Notes under the pieces: generated by a model | Databases searched by the model: none | Seen by the model: the letters and a program-made list of their open reading frames with translations, nothing else | What the model was told of the DNA's origin: nothing | Made by a program: the position numbers and the translations under genes | Source: Pachyseris speciosa | Taxonomy: Eukaryota > Cnidaria > Anthozoa > Scleractinia > Pachyseridae | Length of the DNA: 64,000 nucleotides | NCBI GenBank assembly: GCA_016490735.1 | Contig: JAEMWC010000092.1 | Coordinates: 1,484,014 to 1,548,013 of the forward strand | Direction of reading: 5' to 3' | In this document: positions 36,661 to 45,147 of the stretch, in pieces | How positions within the stretch are numbered: the first letter of the stretch is position 1 | Layout: the number at the start of each line of letters is the position of its first letter

Positions 36661-37618
36661 CAATATATATCCTCCTAAAATTACAAACTTGCCTTACAGC
36701 TCAACCATTGAGACCAATAATTGTAACACTTGTAAAAAAGAAGAAGAAAAAGAGAAACGAAAAAAAAAAAAAAAAAAAAGCCCGCGATATATGCCACTAA
36801 TAGATATCGAACCCGGGTTAGCTGAGTAAGAGGCAGGAGCAGTGACCTCTTGGCCACAGAGGTTCATCGTAATGTAACAAGATAAAATAGTGTATTGATT
36901 CCAAAAAAACTAAGCACACTTGTTTTCGCTTCGATGGATATTTGTTTGAGAAAGAAAGCGCTTATCGAACGATGTAGTTTTATTTCGCATAAACGTTAAT
37001 GGAGTCTCGGTGAAATGTGAGGAGAAAATAATCAACAGAGTGAACCTGTTTACAAATACGTCAATTCAGGGTCATTTGAAACATAAGAAAGCCGAACGTT
37101 TCTGCGGTCAGTTTAAAGTCACGCGAGTTAAAACTAATCGCTTATCATTCAAAAACTAATGTCCAGAAATTGAGATATTGTGAAAAAATAGTAAATAAAC
37201 TACCTGTCAAAGTCTCAGGGGTGTATGATATCCCGTACTTGAGTTATTGAACAAAATGTACTACCTCTTAATGGAGCGGAGACGGGGAAACACGGCAGTC
37301 TAATTAAAACATCTGGAGGTAAGTTCGGTCATGTTAAAAGCTTTCTTCTCAAAGTTGAACTTGCAAACATTCGTATGGACACTTCTTTTAACATATTAGT
37401 TGTTCAGACTTCAAAGGCATAAGGTGAATCGACGTTTTCCGACACGTGACAACAGGCATCATTCATCGGTTCGTGTCTGTTTCTTTGCAGTGTATATCCA
37501 TAGACCCCTATAAACATATATCCCTTGAAAATTGCTTTACAGCTCAACCATTTATAACTTGCAATAATTATAACACTTGTAAAAAAAATATTTAAAAAAG
37601 AAGATGAAAAAAAAAAAG
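36661..37618. repeat. repeat-derived spacer around tRNA-like sequences
   Basis: The stretch 36661-36790 (TTACAGCTCAACCATT, TAACACTTGTAAAAAA, a purine tract, then a tRNA-like B box ATCGAACCCGGG) is repeated at 37500-37640. This suggests an 840-bp tandem duplication of a tRNA-containing unit. The stretch 37005-37290 is an inverted copy of the repeat at 10545-10840. Confidence 0.55.
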
Positions 37619-37670
37619 TGTCGGTAGCGGGAATCGAACCCGGAGTATCTGCATTACAAGCGGTACAGAT
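37619..37670 (-). pseudogene. 3' half of a tRNA-like sequence, split by a LINE
   Basis: The minus strand reads from the anticodon region through a T arm (GGGTTCGATTCCCG) to an acceptor strand ending TACCGAC. The 5' half, with acceptor GTCGGTG and A box, is at 61991-62021, 24 kb away. The acceptor halves pair over seven positions. The anticodon loop would read TTGTAAT (Thr-like TGT), but its stem has mismatches, so this may be a pseudogene or SINE head. Confidence 0.6.
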
Positions 37671-37899
37671 TTTTTTTATTTTATTTCTAAAAGGCTCAAT
37701 ATGAGCATAATGTATTTACAGGAATGGATGGTAATTAATTAGCAATGTAATTCTGTCTCATGGTGTCATTACATTTTTTTTTTCGGGTCTTTGTGGTGTT
37801 CCAGAAATAGACAAATAAAAATGTTTATTGTTCCCTAGAGAGTAGTTCTTGTGTTGAGAAAATAAACTGGGGTGCAGTTAGAGCATGAAGACAAGGGCG

Positions 37900-38400
37900 T
37901 TATTGGAAATGGTTGCGAGAGCGTTTCCTATACACCAGTCGTACGGGAAATAATATTGAGTCTGGCGAAGTCGGTAAAGCTTGTACCGGTATTGGAGGTG
38001 TGCTTTTACTGAGGCTTGGAAGATGACGGACGGGGGGGGACGGTGTGGCATGGAGACGGTATTCTGTGGCAGACTTGTGGATGGCATAACGTGCCATGGT
38101 GAGAGTCCAGTTGAGGAGATGGATAGAACGGTCGCTGAGGGGGTCATGTTTACGTTTCAGGTAGCCGAACAGCTGAATGGTTTCGGTAAGGGTAACAGCA
38201 TGTGAGGTAATCTTGTTGGTGTAGAGCCGGATGGACGCCCAGAAAGGTTGTAGGTAGCGACAGTGTAGGAGAAGGTGAGACAAGGTTTCTACCTCTCCAC
38301 AGCGGTGGCAGTTGGGGGTCGGATAGACGGTCATACGATGTAGGGAAAGCGCTGTAGGGAGAATGCGATGAGCGATCTTCCAGTTGATATCTCCTTGCAT
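37900..38400 (-). pseudogene. LINE C-terminal zinc knuckle (zf-RVT)
   Basis: The frame contains CHRCGEVETLSHLLLHC, a C-x2-C-x7-H-x4-C knuckle followed by FWASI, as in the C-terminal zinc domain of L1/Tx1 and some plant LINE proteins. It follows the RT frame after a frameshift near 38400. Confidence 0.75.
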
Positions 38401-38401
38401 G

Positions 38402-39671
38402 TTAGTAGATAGTGGTGGATATAAGTTCTTCCAGAATTTGTAGTTGAAAGGTGGGGGGCGAGGACAAGGTGGTTTGCCACTGGGATAAGGCCGGAAGAGG
38501 TCTGTCAGTGAGAGAAACGAGGTCGTGGTGGAATAAACGCGTCCGGTATTGAGAGAGAGGTGTAGGTGGACTAGTGGAGTTAACTGTAGATATAGCGAAA
38601 CAAGGTTGTGGGGTGAAGGTGGTGTTGTTGTTATCGTCGTAAATTAGGAGTTTCCAGGCACGTGGGATGGCTTGCAGAAGGTGTTGGAATTCGCGGTAGG
38701 TATAAGGTGATAGGAGCGGCTGTGCTCGGGGTGGGAGGAGGTGAGAAATTCGTGTATGGCACGAGGTGGTAAGAAGCCAGGAATTGCGAGGTAGCAGATA
38801 TCTTTCACTTGTGTTATCCCAGCGTGGGTCCAATGACGGTAGTTAACCGAGTAAGGGGGTAATTGGAGTAGATCATTGTGGAAGAGGGGTTCGTTGAGGA
38901 CATCTTGGAGAGTTGTAGGTGGGTTTGTTCTTTGACGAGTGGGGTGATGTTTTGACCAGGCGGACAGGAGCTCTTTGTGGTAGTTTGGGATTGAAGAATC
39001 GATGTCAGATAGCTGGAAGTTTAAAGCAAGGATGAGTTTCCCTAATGAGCTGTTGTGAACGCGGAGGAAATGGGCGGTAAAGTGTTTCCAGTAGGCAGGT
39101 TCGGGATCAAGCAGGTGGCGTAGAGTGTCAAGACGTAGTGCGTGGAGTTTGGTGATTATCCGGTGGATGTTGAAGCCTCCTTGTGATAAGGGAAGTTCGA
39201 GGAGGTCACGTGTGGTGAGGGGCCGTTTATTGTCCCAGAAGAAATGGTAGATGGCTTGTTCGATTTCGTTGATAGCCCAGGAGGGTATGTGGATAGAGGT
39301 GACGACATACCACAAGGTGGAGGTGAGGAGACCATTTATAACGAGGGCGCCTTTGTAGCTGAGGTCACGGTGTTTCCAGGCGGCAATGGTGTTATGGATG
39401 GTGCGAATGCGTGGTTCTAGGTTTAGGCGTGTGCAATCAATATTGCCAAAAAATAGGCCAAGGATTTTGTCGGGAATGTAGTCGTTATACCAAGTGAGGT
39501 TGAGGAGTTGGTCGGTTCTGGTACGGAAGGCTCCAGACCATAAGCCTTTACATTTCGCTACGTTTATTTTTGCTCCAGATGCAAGTTCATATAGGGTTAG
39601 GATGCGGAAAGTGGTGGTTATAGAGTGATCGTCGCGGAGTAGGAAGGTGGTATCGTCGGCGTATTGAGAGA
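38402..39671 (-). pseudogene. LINE reverse transcriptase, C-terminal half
   Basis: Begins in motif C with QYADDTTFLLRD (catalytic YADD near 39650) and continues through the thumb (WYVVTSIHIPSWAINEIE, FFWDNKRPLT). A frameshift near 38830 leads to the frame 38402-38833. The N-terminal half of the RT lies at 59341-60029 on the other side of the inserted elements, in the same frame once the insertion and one copy of its target duplication are discounted. Confidence 0.85.
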
Positions 39672-39685
39672 GTTTAACTTCATGG
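39672..39685. repeat. 14-bp target duplication, left copy
   Basis: GTTTAACTTCATGG here is repeated at 59327-59340. Counting it once restores continuity of the LINE frame. It marks the insertion of the hammerhead element into the LINE, not of the Polinton. Confidence 0.8.
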
Positions 39686-39983
39686 AGTGAAAACGTAAAG
39701 CTTGTGGGATGTGGCTGGAGTGACAAGGATATACCTCACAAATTAATGTGATTTGGTAAGCTGAAGCCACTCTAAAGGCACTAAGGCCACATGGTAGCGG
39801 GCATTACCCCTTAAATCTACCAAAGCAAAGATTGAGCCCAAGTGCCTTTAGAGTGGCTTCAGCTTACCAAATCACATTAATTTGTGAGGTATATCCTTGT
39901 CACTCCAGCCACATCCCACAAGCTTTACGTTTTCACTGCTTGTTTTATGGATATGTGGGTACTTGAGCCTGAGCATTAGCTAT

Positions 39984-40028
39984 GCCATGCTGATGAGGCC
40001 TAACAAGGCCGAAACAGCTGTCCATGGC
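39984..40028 (+). ncRNA. type I hammerhead ribozyme
   Basis: Stem I GCCATG (39984-39989) pairs with CATGGC (40023-40028). The core is CTGATGA (39990-39996). Stem II is GGCC/GGCC with loop TAACAA. Then come GAA (40011-40013), a short stem III within ACAGCTGT (40014-40021), and GTC with C40022 as the cleavage base. Every conserved core nucleotide is present and both stems are perfect. It should self-cleave after position 40022. It resembles ribozymes of Penelope-like elements and metazoan retrozymes. Confidence 0.9.
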
Positions 40029-40100
40029 TGCTAATGCTTGGGCTCAATCTTTGCTTTGGTAGATTTAAGGGGTAATGCCCGCTACCATGTGGCCTTAGTG

Positions 40101-40106
40101 CCTGTA
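40101..40106. repeat. Polinton target-site duplication, left copy
   Basis: CCTGTA here corresponds to CCTTTA at 59275-59280, a 6-bp duplication with one mismatch. The right copy matches the undisturbed hammerhead unit (39845-39850). Six base pairs is the duplication length known for Polintons. Confidence 0.7.
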
Positions 40107-40336
40107 ACTACTGGTGCTGTAATTTCAAAAACTCACATACTTTTTCGACAAATAAAAAAAGCATTTTGCATAAAGAGTTAAAAAAATCTAATTTAACACT
40201 TAAGGAAAAACAAAATAATTACTTAAGGAAAACTGTTTAATTTTCAAAAAAGCGGATTTAGGGGGGTAAAATCGAAAATGCGTTTAACCGCGACAAGAAA
40301 AAAGAACAACATGATACCACTTGGCGGAACAAGGGG
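40107..40336. repeat. Polinton left terminal inverted repeat
   Basis: 230 bp, nearly identical to the complement of 59045-59274. It contains two copies of GGGGGGTAAAATCG-type words (near 40261 and 40333) and ACTTAAGGAAAA repeats. Confidence 0.9.
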
Positions 40337-40381
40337 GGTAAAATCGTAAAAAAGTACATCAGTGTGTAGTTTTATGAAAAG

Positions 40382-42010
40382 TTAGTCAAAATATACAGTT
40401 AATTTTTCTATTAACTTCTGTTTCTTCTCATTTATCTTCTCTAAAGCATTTTCTTTTGATTTCTTACCATAAGTTGATATAACACGATGTCTCAACCCGT
40501 CTATTATCGTGTCAAAATACAAATATTTATTTTTCTCATCGTCTTTGATATTTATTTTATTTTCAAGTTTGGCAATTCTTTCCAATAGTTGTTCTTTGTT
40601 TTCTATCTTGACTTCATATTCTATTTTCTTTGTTTTAGACAATGGATTATTTCTCTTGTTTAACAACTTCTCACCGTATTTATTGGCATAATCTTCTATG
40701 TATCCGGTTTCTATTTTCTCAAGTGTTTTCTTGTCATTAGACGGTGCGTTCACAAGTAAATCGATAACCGGTAACTTATCCTTATGTTTGTAGACTTGGC
40801 TTTTGTTATTCGTCAGATGCCATTTCATGCGTGTTTCCAAGTCTTCACAAGTCGAACCGATGTATATTTTACCGTCATTGAAAGTAATTTTATAGATTTT
40901 ACCTTTGGAATACAGACTGTTGAATCTAGCGTTAGTCAATTCTAAAAATGGTTGTTTCCGTTTGTTATATTTGAAGTTCAATTCCTTATTGTTAACATGA
41001 ATGTAATCGAATTTTGTTGTCCGTGATAGTGCAGTGTACAATTGTTTCTTATCCATACGGCTTACGTCGTGAATGTTAAAATGATCGTTAATGTCACAAC
41101 CCTGGTATTTGTAAACAGTTACACAGAAGCTTGGAATGAAACATTCTGCAAATTCCTTTTGATCGTACAGCTCTTTGTTCACTGCGAATGAATTATTTAT
41201 TATATCTTGAATCTTGAACTCCATAGTGTTAAATACATGTTTGTCCTTGATGTTCTGAGTCGCGATGACCGGCATACCTTCGCAGACATTGTATTTTTCT
41301 GTTTTACCGTTATATTTGAAATCAACAGTGACGTATCTTTTGTTATTTTCTTTTATGAATCTATCACAGCATTCGGCATTTACTTTTATCCTTGTAGAGT
41401 TTAAATAGCAGATGTTTTTGTACAGTTTCTCTGGTTGTGAGAACCATGTTGTAACCTTGCCGTGTCTCAAGAATTTATCCAACATGGTGTGTGTTGTTTT
41501 GTCATATCTGGACGAATTCTCAATGTACTGGAGAGTTTCTGTATTCGGGCACATTTTTCTCACAGTTTTGGAATAAGTGTAATCATAATGTATTTGGCTA
41601 CCAGCTTCAACAGGTTCACATTGATTGGGATCGCCAAACATGTATATCACGTTATTGAACATAGTGAATGCCTGATAGATTATGGTCATCCATTTATTGG
41701 GTACCATGCTGAATTCCTCAATGAATATTGTTTTGTTCTTGAGACTATCAATGTCTCTTCTATGCCATTCACAAAAGTAAGAATCAAATGTGTGACACAT
41801 GCTATTGTCGTCTCCCAACCTACTCTTTACGTTTTCAATTGCTTTGTTGGTGAATGCTAGTACCAAAGGATTTGTCGCCTCTTTGACCATTTTACAAAGC
41901 TTGGTTGTTTTGCCACTTCCGGCCTGACCATTGAAAATACATCCATAACCATTTTCCGTCTCAATCAATCCAACCATATTCTCTCTGTAATGCTTCTCGA
42001 AATACACCAA
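40382..42010 (-). CDS. SF1 helicase with C-terminal GIY-YIG domain (C-terminal part of the polymerase reading unit)
   Basis: Walker A GQAGSGKTT at residues 28-36, Walker B IFIEEFSM near residue 95, GDPNQCEPVE (motif III-like), VTVYKYQG and LYTALSRTT (motifs V-VI) define a superfamily 1 helicase of the Pif1/RecD type. From about residue 375 the protein has KIYKITFNDGKIYIGST, then TRMKWHL, EKIETGYIE and LLNKRN, the GIY-YIG nuclease pattern with its Arg, Glu and Asn. No ATG begins the segment (the first codon used is TTG) and it overlaps the polymerase palm by 46 bp in the -1 frame, so it was probably one polypeptide with the polymerase. Likely role: unwinding during element replication. The role of the nuclease is unknown. 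Confidence 0.85.
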   Translation of the reverse strand: MVYFEKHYRENMVGLIETENGYGCIFNGQAGSGKTTKLCKMVKEATNPLVLAFTNKAIENVKSRLGDDNSMCHTFDSYFCEWHRRDIDSLKNKTIFIEEFSMVPNKWMTIIYQAFTMFNNVIYMFGDPNQCEPVEAGSQIHYDYTYSKTVRKMCPNTETLQYIENSSRYDKTTHTMLDKFLRHGKVTTWFSQPEKLYKNICYLNSTRIKVNAECCDRFIKENNKRYVTVDFKYNGKTEKYNVCEGMPVIATQNIKDKHVFNTMEFKIQDIINNSFAVNKELYDQKEFAECFIPSFCVTVYKYQGCDINDHFNIHDVSRMDKKQLYTALSRTTKFDYIHVNNKELNFKYNKRKQPFLELTNARFNSLYSKGKIYKITFNDGKIYIGSTCEDLETRMKWHLTNNKSQVYKHKDKLPVIDLLVNAPSNDKKTLEKIETGYIEDYANKYGEKLLNKRNNPLSKTKKIEYEVKIENKEQLLERIAKLENKINIKDDEKNKYLYFDTIIDGLRHRVISTYGKKSKENALEKINEKKQKLIEKLTVYFD

Positions 42011-43005
42011 TTTAGTATCGGTAATATATGCTTTCCTATCTTTTTGGTACTAAATGAGACATCTTTCTTCCGCTTGAATTTCTTTGCAGGATTAGTTATA
42101 AAGATACCGTCAGTATTATAACCATACAGCACACTATCTTTGCCATGACAAGCTTCAATCAACTGTAAACATTTCAATATCGCTTCAGATACAACAAACC
42201 GGTTGATACTTGTATTGTCAGAGAATATACGCTCACAAGTTTGTTCCTTGATCAAATAAATGTCTTTGTAATGGTCTATTGTTACATTTCTCTTGTCAGC
42301 CATTGCTCTGGTCCAACAACACATTGCAGTTTCATAATCAGTACATGTGAACCCTTGGTTAGTCTTATTGTATTTTCTACCAAGTTCTCCAATGAAACTG
42401 TTGGCAATCTTCTTGGCTTCTTTCTCGGGGAATTCGTCAAATATATACTGTATGAAGCTCTTAAAAGTGTCGGGTTTCAAGGCTTTTTTCGTCGTAATCA
42501 TGTACTTTATTTGTGATGTAGGCATGTTCAAGGTATCAACAAGATAAAACACCAAATTACTTGAATAAAAACCTGCTTCAATCTGAATGGGTGATCCATA
42601 GTTGTTCAAAACTGTTTCATCAATATAGAATTCACCACAAAGTCTGAGATCATTTTTACAACCGAATGGCTCAATCACACTGTGAATAGTATAAACAGGT
42701 ATTGGATGGGCGTTATTCAGCAGAATGTTTGGGTATGATTTGGATATATCAATGCTGACAACATCGTCTGGTATATCTTCTGTCGAGCACCATTGAAGTG
42801 CCCGTGGGTAATAATCATCCAACATCTGTCTTGCATCGACATTATAAGTGGACAAAGGTAGATATCCACACATTTGTTTGAATAAAGCTGTACTAATGCT
42901 TGTGAACGATTGATTACTCCATTCGAAGTCATGAGTCTTATACTTTTCAAAAAGTTTGTCGCAAATTGATTTCCTGATGTCGTACTCATTATTCAGAAGA
43001 AACAT
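41965..43005 (-). CDS. protein-primed DNA polymerase B, palm domain
   Basis: It shows the three palm motifs of viral and organellar type B polymerases: SIDISKSYPN (motif A), KKIANSFIGELGRKYN (motif B) and YGYNTDGIFI (motif C, with NTD where DTD is common). It is the replicase of Polintons, which start from a protein primer at the inverted-repeat ends. The segment runs into a stop at 41965. The frame that carries the helicase opens just upstream of a five-T run at 42041-42045 (an A run on the coding strand), so a one-base loss there is the likely cause. The 5' boundary is another -1 frameshift near 43000. Confidence 0.9.
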   Translation of the reverse strand: MFLLNNEYDIRKSICDKLFEKYKTHDFEWSNQSFTSISTALFKQMCGYLPLSTYNVDARQMLDDYYPRALQWCSTEDIPDDVVSIDISKSYPNILLNNAHPIPVYTIHSVIEPFGCKNDLRLCGEFYIDETVLNNYGSPIQIEAGFYSSNLVFYLVDTLNMPTSQIKYMITTKKALKPDTFKSFIQYIFDEFPEKEAKKIANSFIGELGRKYNKTNQGFTCTDYETAMCCWTRAMADKRNVTIDHYKDIYLIKEQTCERIFSDNTSINRFVVSEAILKCLQLIEACHGKDSVLYGYNTDGIFITNPAKKFKRKKDVSFSTKKIGKHILPILNWCISRSITERIWLD

Positions 43006-43325
43006 GATATCCCGATGATCAAGAAAGCCATCGAGTATTCCATTGTTGTTCCAAGCATGTATTCGACATATAATTTGGTTGTGTTGATGTAAATATCAAT
43101 GGCTTGTGTCATTTTTGCTTCTTCGGGTAGGACAATAATGTTATTTTTCTTATCGAGACAAACCAAATCATCCAATCGTTCGACTTTGTGTACTAGTTCA
43201 TGTCTCTGTGACCATTTCAACTCAGTCATATGTTTTAACAAGGAATCACATCCTCCCTGGTTAGCCTTTGAAGCAGTCAATTTGAGTCTTTCATCTGTTA
43301 TGGGAAAGCAATGATGATCTTTCAC
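42993..43325 (-). pseudogene. DNA polymerase B, middle segment
   Basis: It starts KDHHCFPITDERLK and continues to a frameshift near 43000 that leads into the palm segment. It is joined upstream to 43325-43660 through a TATATATAG stretch at about 43325-43335 where the frame changes by -1. Without the shifts it would be the N-terminal/exonuclease-side part of the polymerase. No single exonuclease motif is unmistakable to me. Confidence 0.65.
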
Positions 43326-43660
43326 TATATATACACTAATGTAACATCTGTTTGTGTGTTAGAATTAGTGAATGAAACAAATTTCCTGTACATTGAGTCA
43401 AAAGCATGTATAGAGAGGTTTGTATGACAATTCTTGGCCCATTCAATTAGCTGTTCAGTATTGATCATATCGCCTTCTGGTATGTAGTCATAAATCTCAT
43501 TTTTCAACTTGTCGTAGGTATAAGTCTTGAATCCTTTCTTTCCCCTAACTTGGTCCCAAACATAATCAATGACACAAGAGTTTGCACCACATGATTTTAT
43601 TGGCCTCTGTCTGCTCAACAAGTATGATTCCAATTTCAAATTACCCATCTTATGCTTCAT
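43325..43660 (-). pseudogene. DNA polymerase B, N-terminal segment
   Basis: The reading contains CGANSCVIDYVWDQV and GFKTYTYDKLKNEI and is followed directly by the next polymerase segment. Between it and the gene at 43742 an intermediate frame (about 43665-43748) is open and protein-like, so a -1 change near 43742 and a +1 change in a seven-T tract (coding strand) near 43665 separate parts of one reading unit. Confidence 0.6.
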
Positions 43661-43741
43661 AAAAAAACTCCTTCCTGTGGGTAATGATCTTGCAACCTAT
43701 TTGTACTATTTCTTGGGCTGATAAAAGTGTGAAGTTGTTGT

Positions 43742-44236
43742 TCAAAAGTGTGAAACCATGAACTTGTACATATCATTTTTACTCAATCGGGGTACTTCCA
43801 CAGAAAAAGGTCCATATGTTCTATCCTCTATCGTCATCCCATCTCGAATGTCAACAACCAATGTGATTGATATCTTCTCCCGTTCGCCAGGAATATTGTT
43901 GAGTCTCTTGCGGAATAGTTTGTAAAAAGATGATCCCTTATTAGCAGGTGATTTAGATAGTTTCAATTCCTCTTTCCTAAATCTGTTCAGAGACACTGTC
44001 ATTTTGGGGTATGTGATATAATCTTTCATATCGTTGGTTAATTTTCTGTATTTCTCATCAACAGCGTCAATTTCTTTCTGCGTACGTTTTTTTACTTTTT
44101 GGATTTTCCTTATTCTCTTGTCCAGGGGATTTTCATATGCTTTCGTCAACAGTTTGATAAGTTGTTTCTTGCTCAGTTTTTTGAGATATTTCTTATCCAT
44201 CTTATTACTATTAGTTTTGACAATATTATTTTCCAT
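43742..44236 (-). CDS. basic protein, probable N-terminus of the polymerase reading unit
   Basis: 164 codons. Lys-rich N-terminus (LSKKQLIKLLTKAYEN, coiled coil to about residue 90), then a globular part with ISITLVVDIRDGMTIED and YGPFSVEVPRL. It ends at a TGA beside a T run (coding strand) at about 43745, and the reading continues in the -1 frame toward the polymerase segments. The total span 40382-44236 would be about 1,285 codons. The start ATG follows an AT-rich TATATTAC stretch. Function not recognised; it could contain the terminal-protein or exonuclease region. Confidence 0.55.
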   Translation of the reverse strand: MENNIVKTNSNKMDKKYLKKLSKKQLIKLLTKAYENPLDKRIRKIQKVKKRTQKEIDAVDEKYRKLTNDMKDYITYPKMTVSLNRFRKEELKLSKSPANKGSSFYKLFRKRLNNIPGEREKISITLVVDIRDGMTIEDRTYGPFSVEVPRLSKNDMYKFMVSHF

Positions 44237-44338
44237 TGTAATATATAATAATCTATATATATTTAAATGATTTACATAGCGCGTTTTAAATAGGGGTGAT
44301 AATTCAAGTGAACCAATTTACAGATCCTTTGAACCGTT

Positions 44339-44548
44339 TCAAACTGTATTTCTTTGATGCTTTTTTGTCTGCCTGTGTTGTGTCTTACCGGCCAAAGTAT
44401 AGTTTTTACCGTTATTGCAAACATCACAGTACCATTCTTTCGTGACCATATACTTGTTTTTATATATCCGGAAAGCTTCTTTGGCTTCCTCTTTTGTTTC
44501 GTATTTACTTGGTCTTCCACGACCTCTTTTGACAATTTTATTCTCCAT
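44339..44548 (-). CDS. AT-hook and C2H2-like zinc-finger protein
   Basis: 69 aa from MENKIVKRGRGRPSKYE. RGRGRP is an AT-hook, and WYCDVC with GKTQHRQTKKH forms a C-x2-C...H-x5-H finger. The first ten residues resemble those of the neighbour at 44236 (MENNIVK), which suggests a shared leader or duplication. It is probably a DNA-binding protein of the element. An upstream in-frame ATG (44569) would add seven residues. Confidence 0.65.
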   Translation of the reverse strand: MENKIVKRGRGRPSKYETKEEAKEAFRIYKNKYMVTKEWYCDVCNNGKNYTLAGKTQHRQTKKHQRNTV

Positions 44549-44604
44549 TGTACTATATATTATTGTCATCCTTTTATATATTATCTATGTTCCTCTTTAT
44601 GCTT

Positions 44605-44994
44605 TCATCCTTTCAAATACTCCCTATGTTCCTCCATGTACTTGGTTATTTCGTGGATCAAATCTTCGAAACAATTGCTCATGAGGTACCGACATTCATT
44701 CTTCTCATACATTGCCTTCATCTTGAGCTGATTATTGGATACAGCGAAGATGCCAGTAGGGCTTTTGAATTCCAGGCACAGAGCATTGTATTTTTCAGTT
44801 GGATTCAATAACATCAAATCACACTGACCGGCCATATATCCTTTGTTAAAACTTCTGATTCTCATCATTGGGCTTATTTGATTCTCACCTAATCCAGCAA
44901 TAAGTAATGCGTCTTCATACGTCCTTCTGATGAATGACACAATTTTATAATGCAAATCATATTCTGTTTTAATTGATAATGTATTATTTTTCAT
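44605..44994 (-). CDS. VRR-NUC-type nuclease
   Basis: 129 aa. GYMAGQCDLMLLNP gives the G-x-G-x-x-D core, LCLEFKSPTG gives the E-x-K, and NNQLKMKAMYEKNECRYLM gives the conserved Gln and following helix. This is the PD-(D/E)XK fold of the VRR-NUC family. It likely acts on DNA branches or ends during replication or resolution. It lies between the zinc-finger gene and the integrase. No frameshift. Confidence 0.75.
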   Translation of the reverse strand: MKNNTLSIKTEYDLHYKIVSFIRRTYEDALLIAGLGENQISPMMRIRSFNKGYMAGQCDLMLLNPTEKYNALCLEFKSPTGIFAVSNNQLKMKAMYEKNECRYLMSNCFEDLIHEITKYMEEHREYLKG

Positions 44995-44999
44995 ATATT

Positions 45000-45147
45000 A
45001 TATTATAATAATTTATTTTTAATTGATTTTCGACCTGTGTTTAAATATAGTCAGGAATAATAATATTTCTGGCTACATTGTAGCAAATAAGCGGTTGCAA
45101 GCCGTAGAAATATCTCTCAGTTATATATATGTTAGATAATTTTCTCT
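45000..45147. other. AT-rich intergenic stretch
   Basis: About 150 bp of AT-rich DNA between the nuclease and the integrase stop. It includes TATATTATATTATAATAATT immediately upstream of the nuclease ATG, possibly its promoter. No other signal seen. Confidence 0.4.

Larger units (their letters stand above)
39686..40106. mobile_element. hammerhead-ribozyme element (256-bp unit plus inverted partial copy), left part
   Basis: 39841-39937 is an exact inverted copy of 39686-39782 (97 bp). 40037-40103 is an inverted copy of 39776-39842 (67 bp). On the plus strand 39841 begins a unit that restarts at 40097 (AGTGCCT), a period of 256 bp, and the second unit continues beyond the Polinton at 59275-59326. 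So the element is one and a fraction tandem units preceded by an inverted partial unit, as in Penelope-type or retrozyme repeats. It carries a hammerhead ribozyme and has no protein. Confidence 0.8.

Noticed and set aside
39672..39685. 14-bp repeat as the Polinton's own target duplication
   Set aside because: It encloses the hammerhead element. The Polinton's ends and a 6-bp duplication are found further inside at 40101-40106 and 59275-59280.
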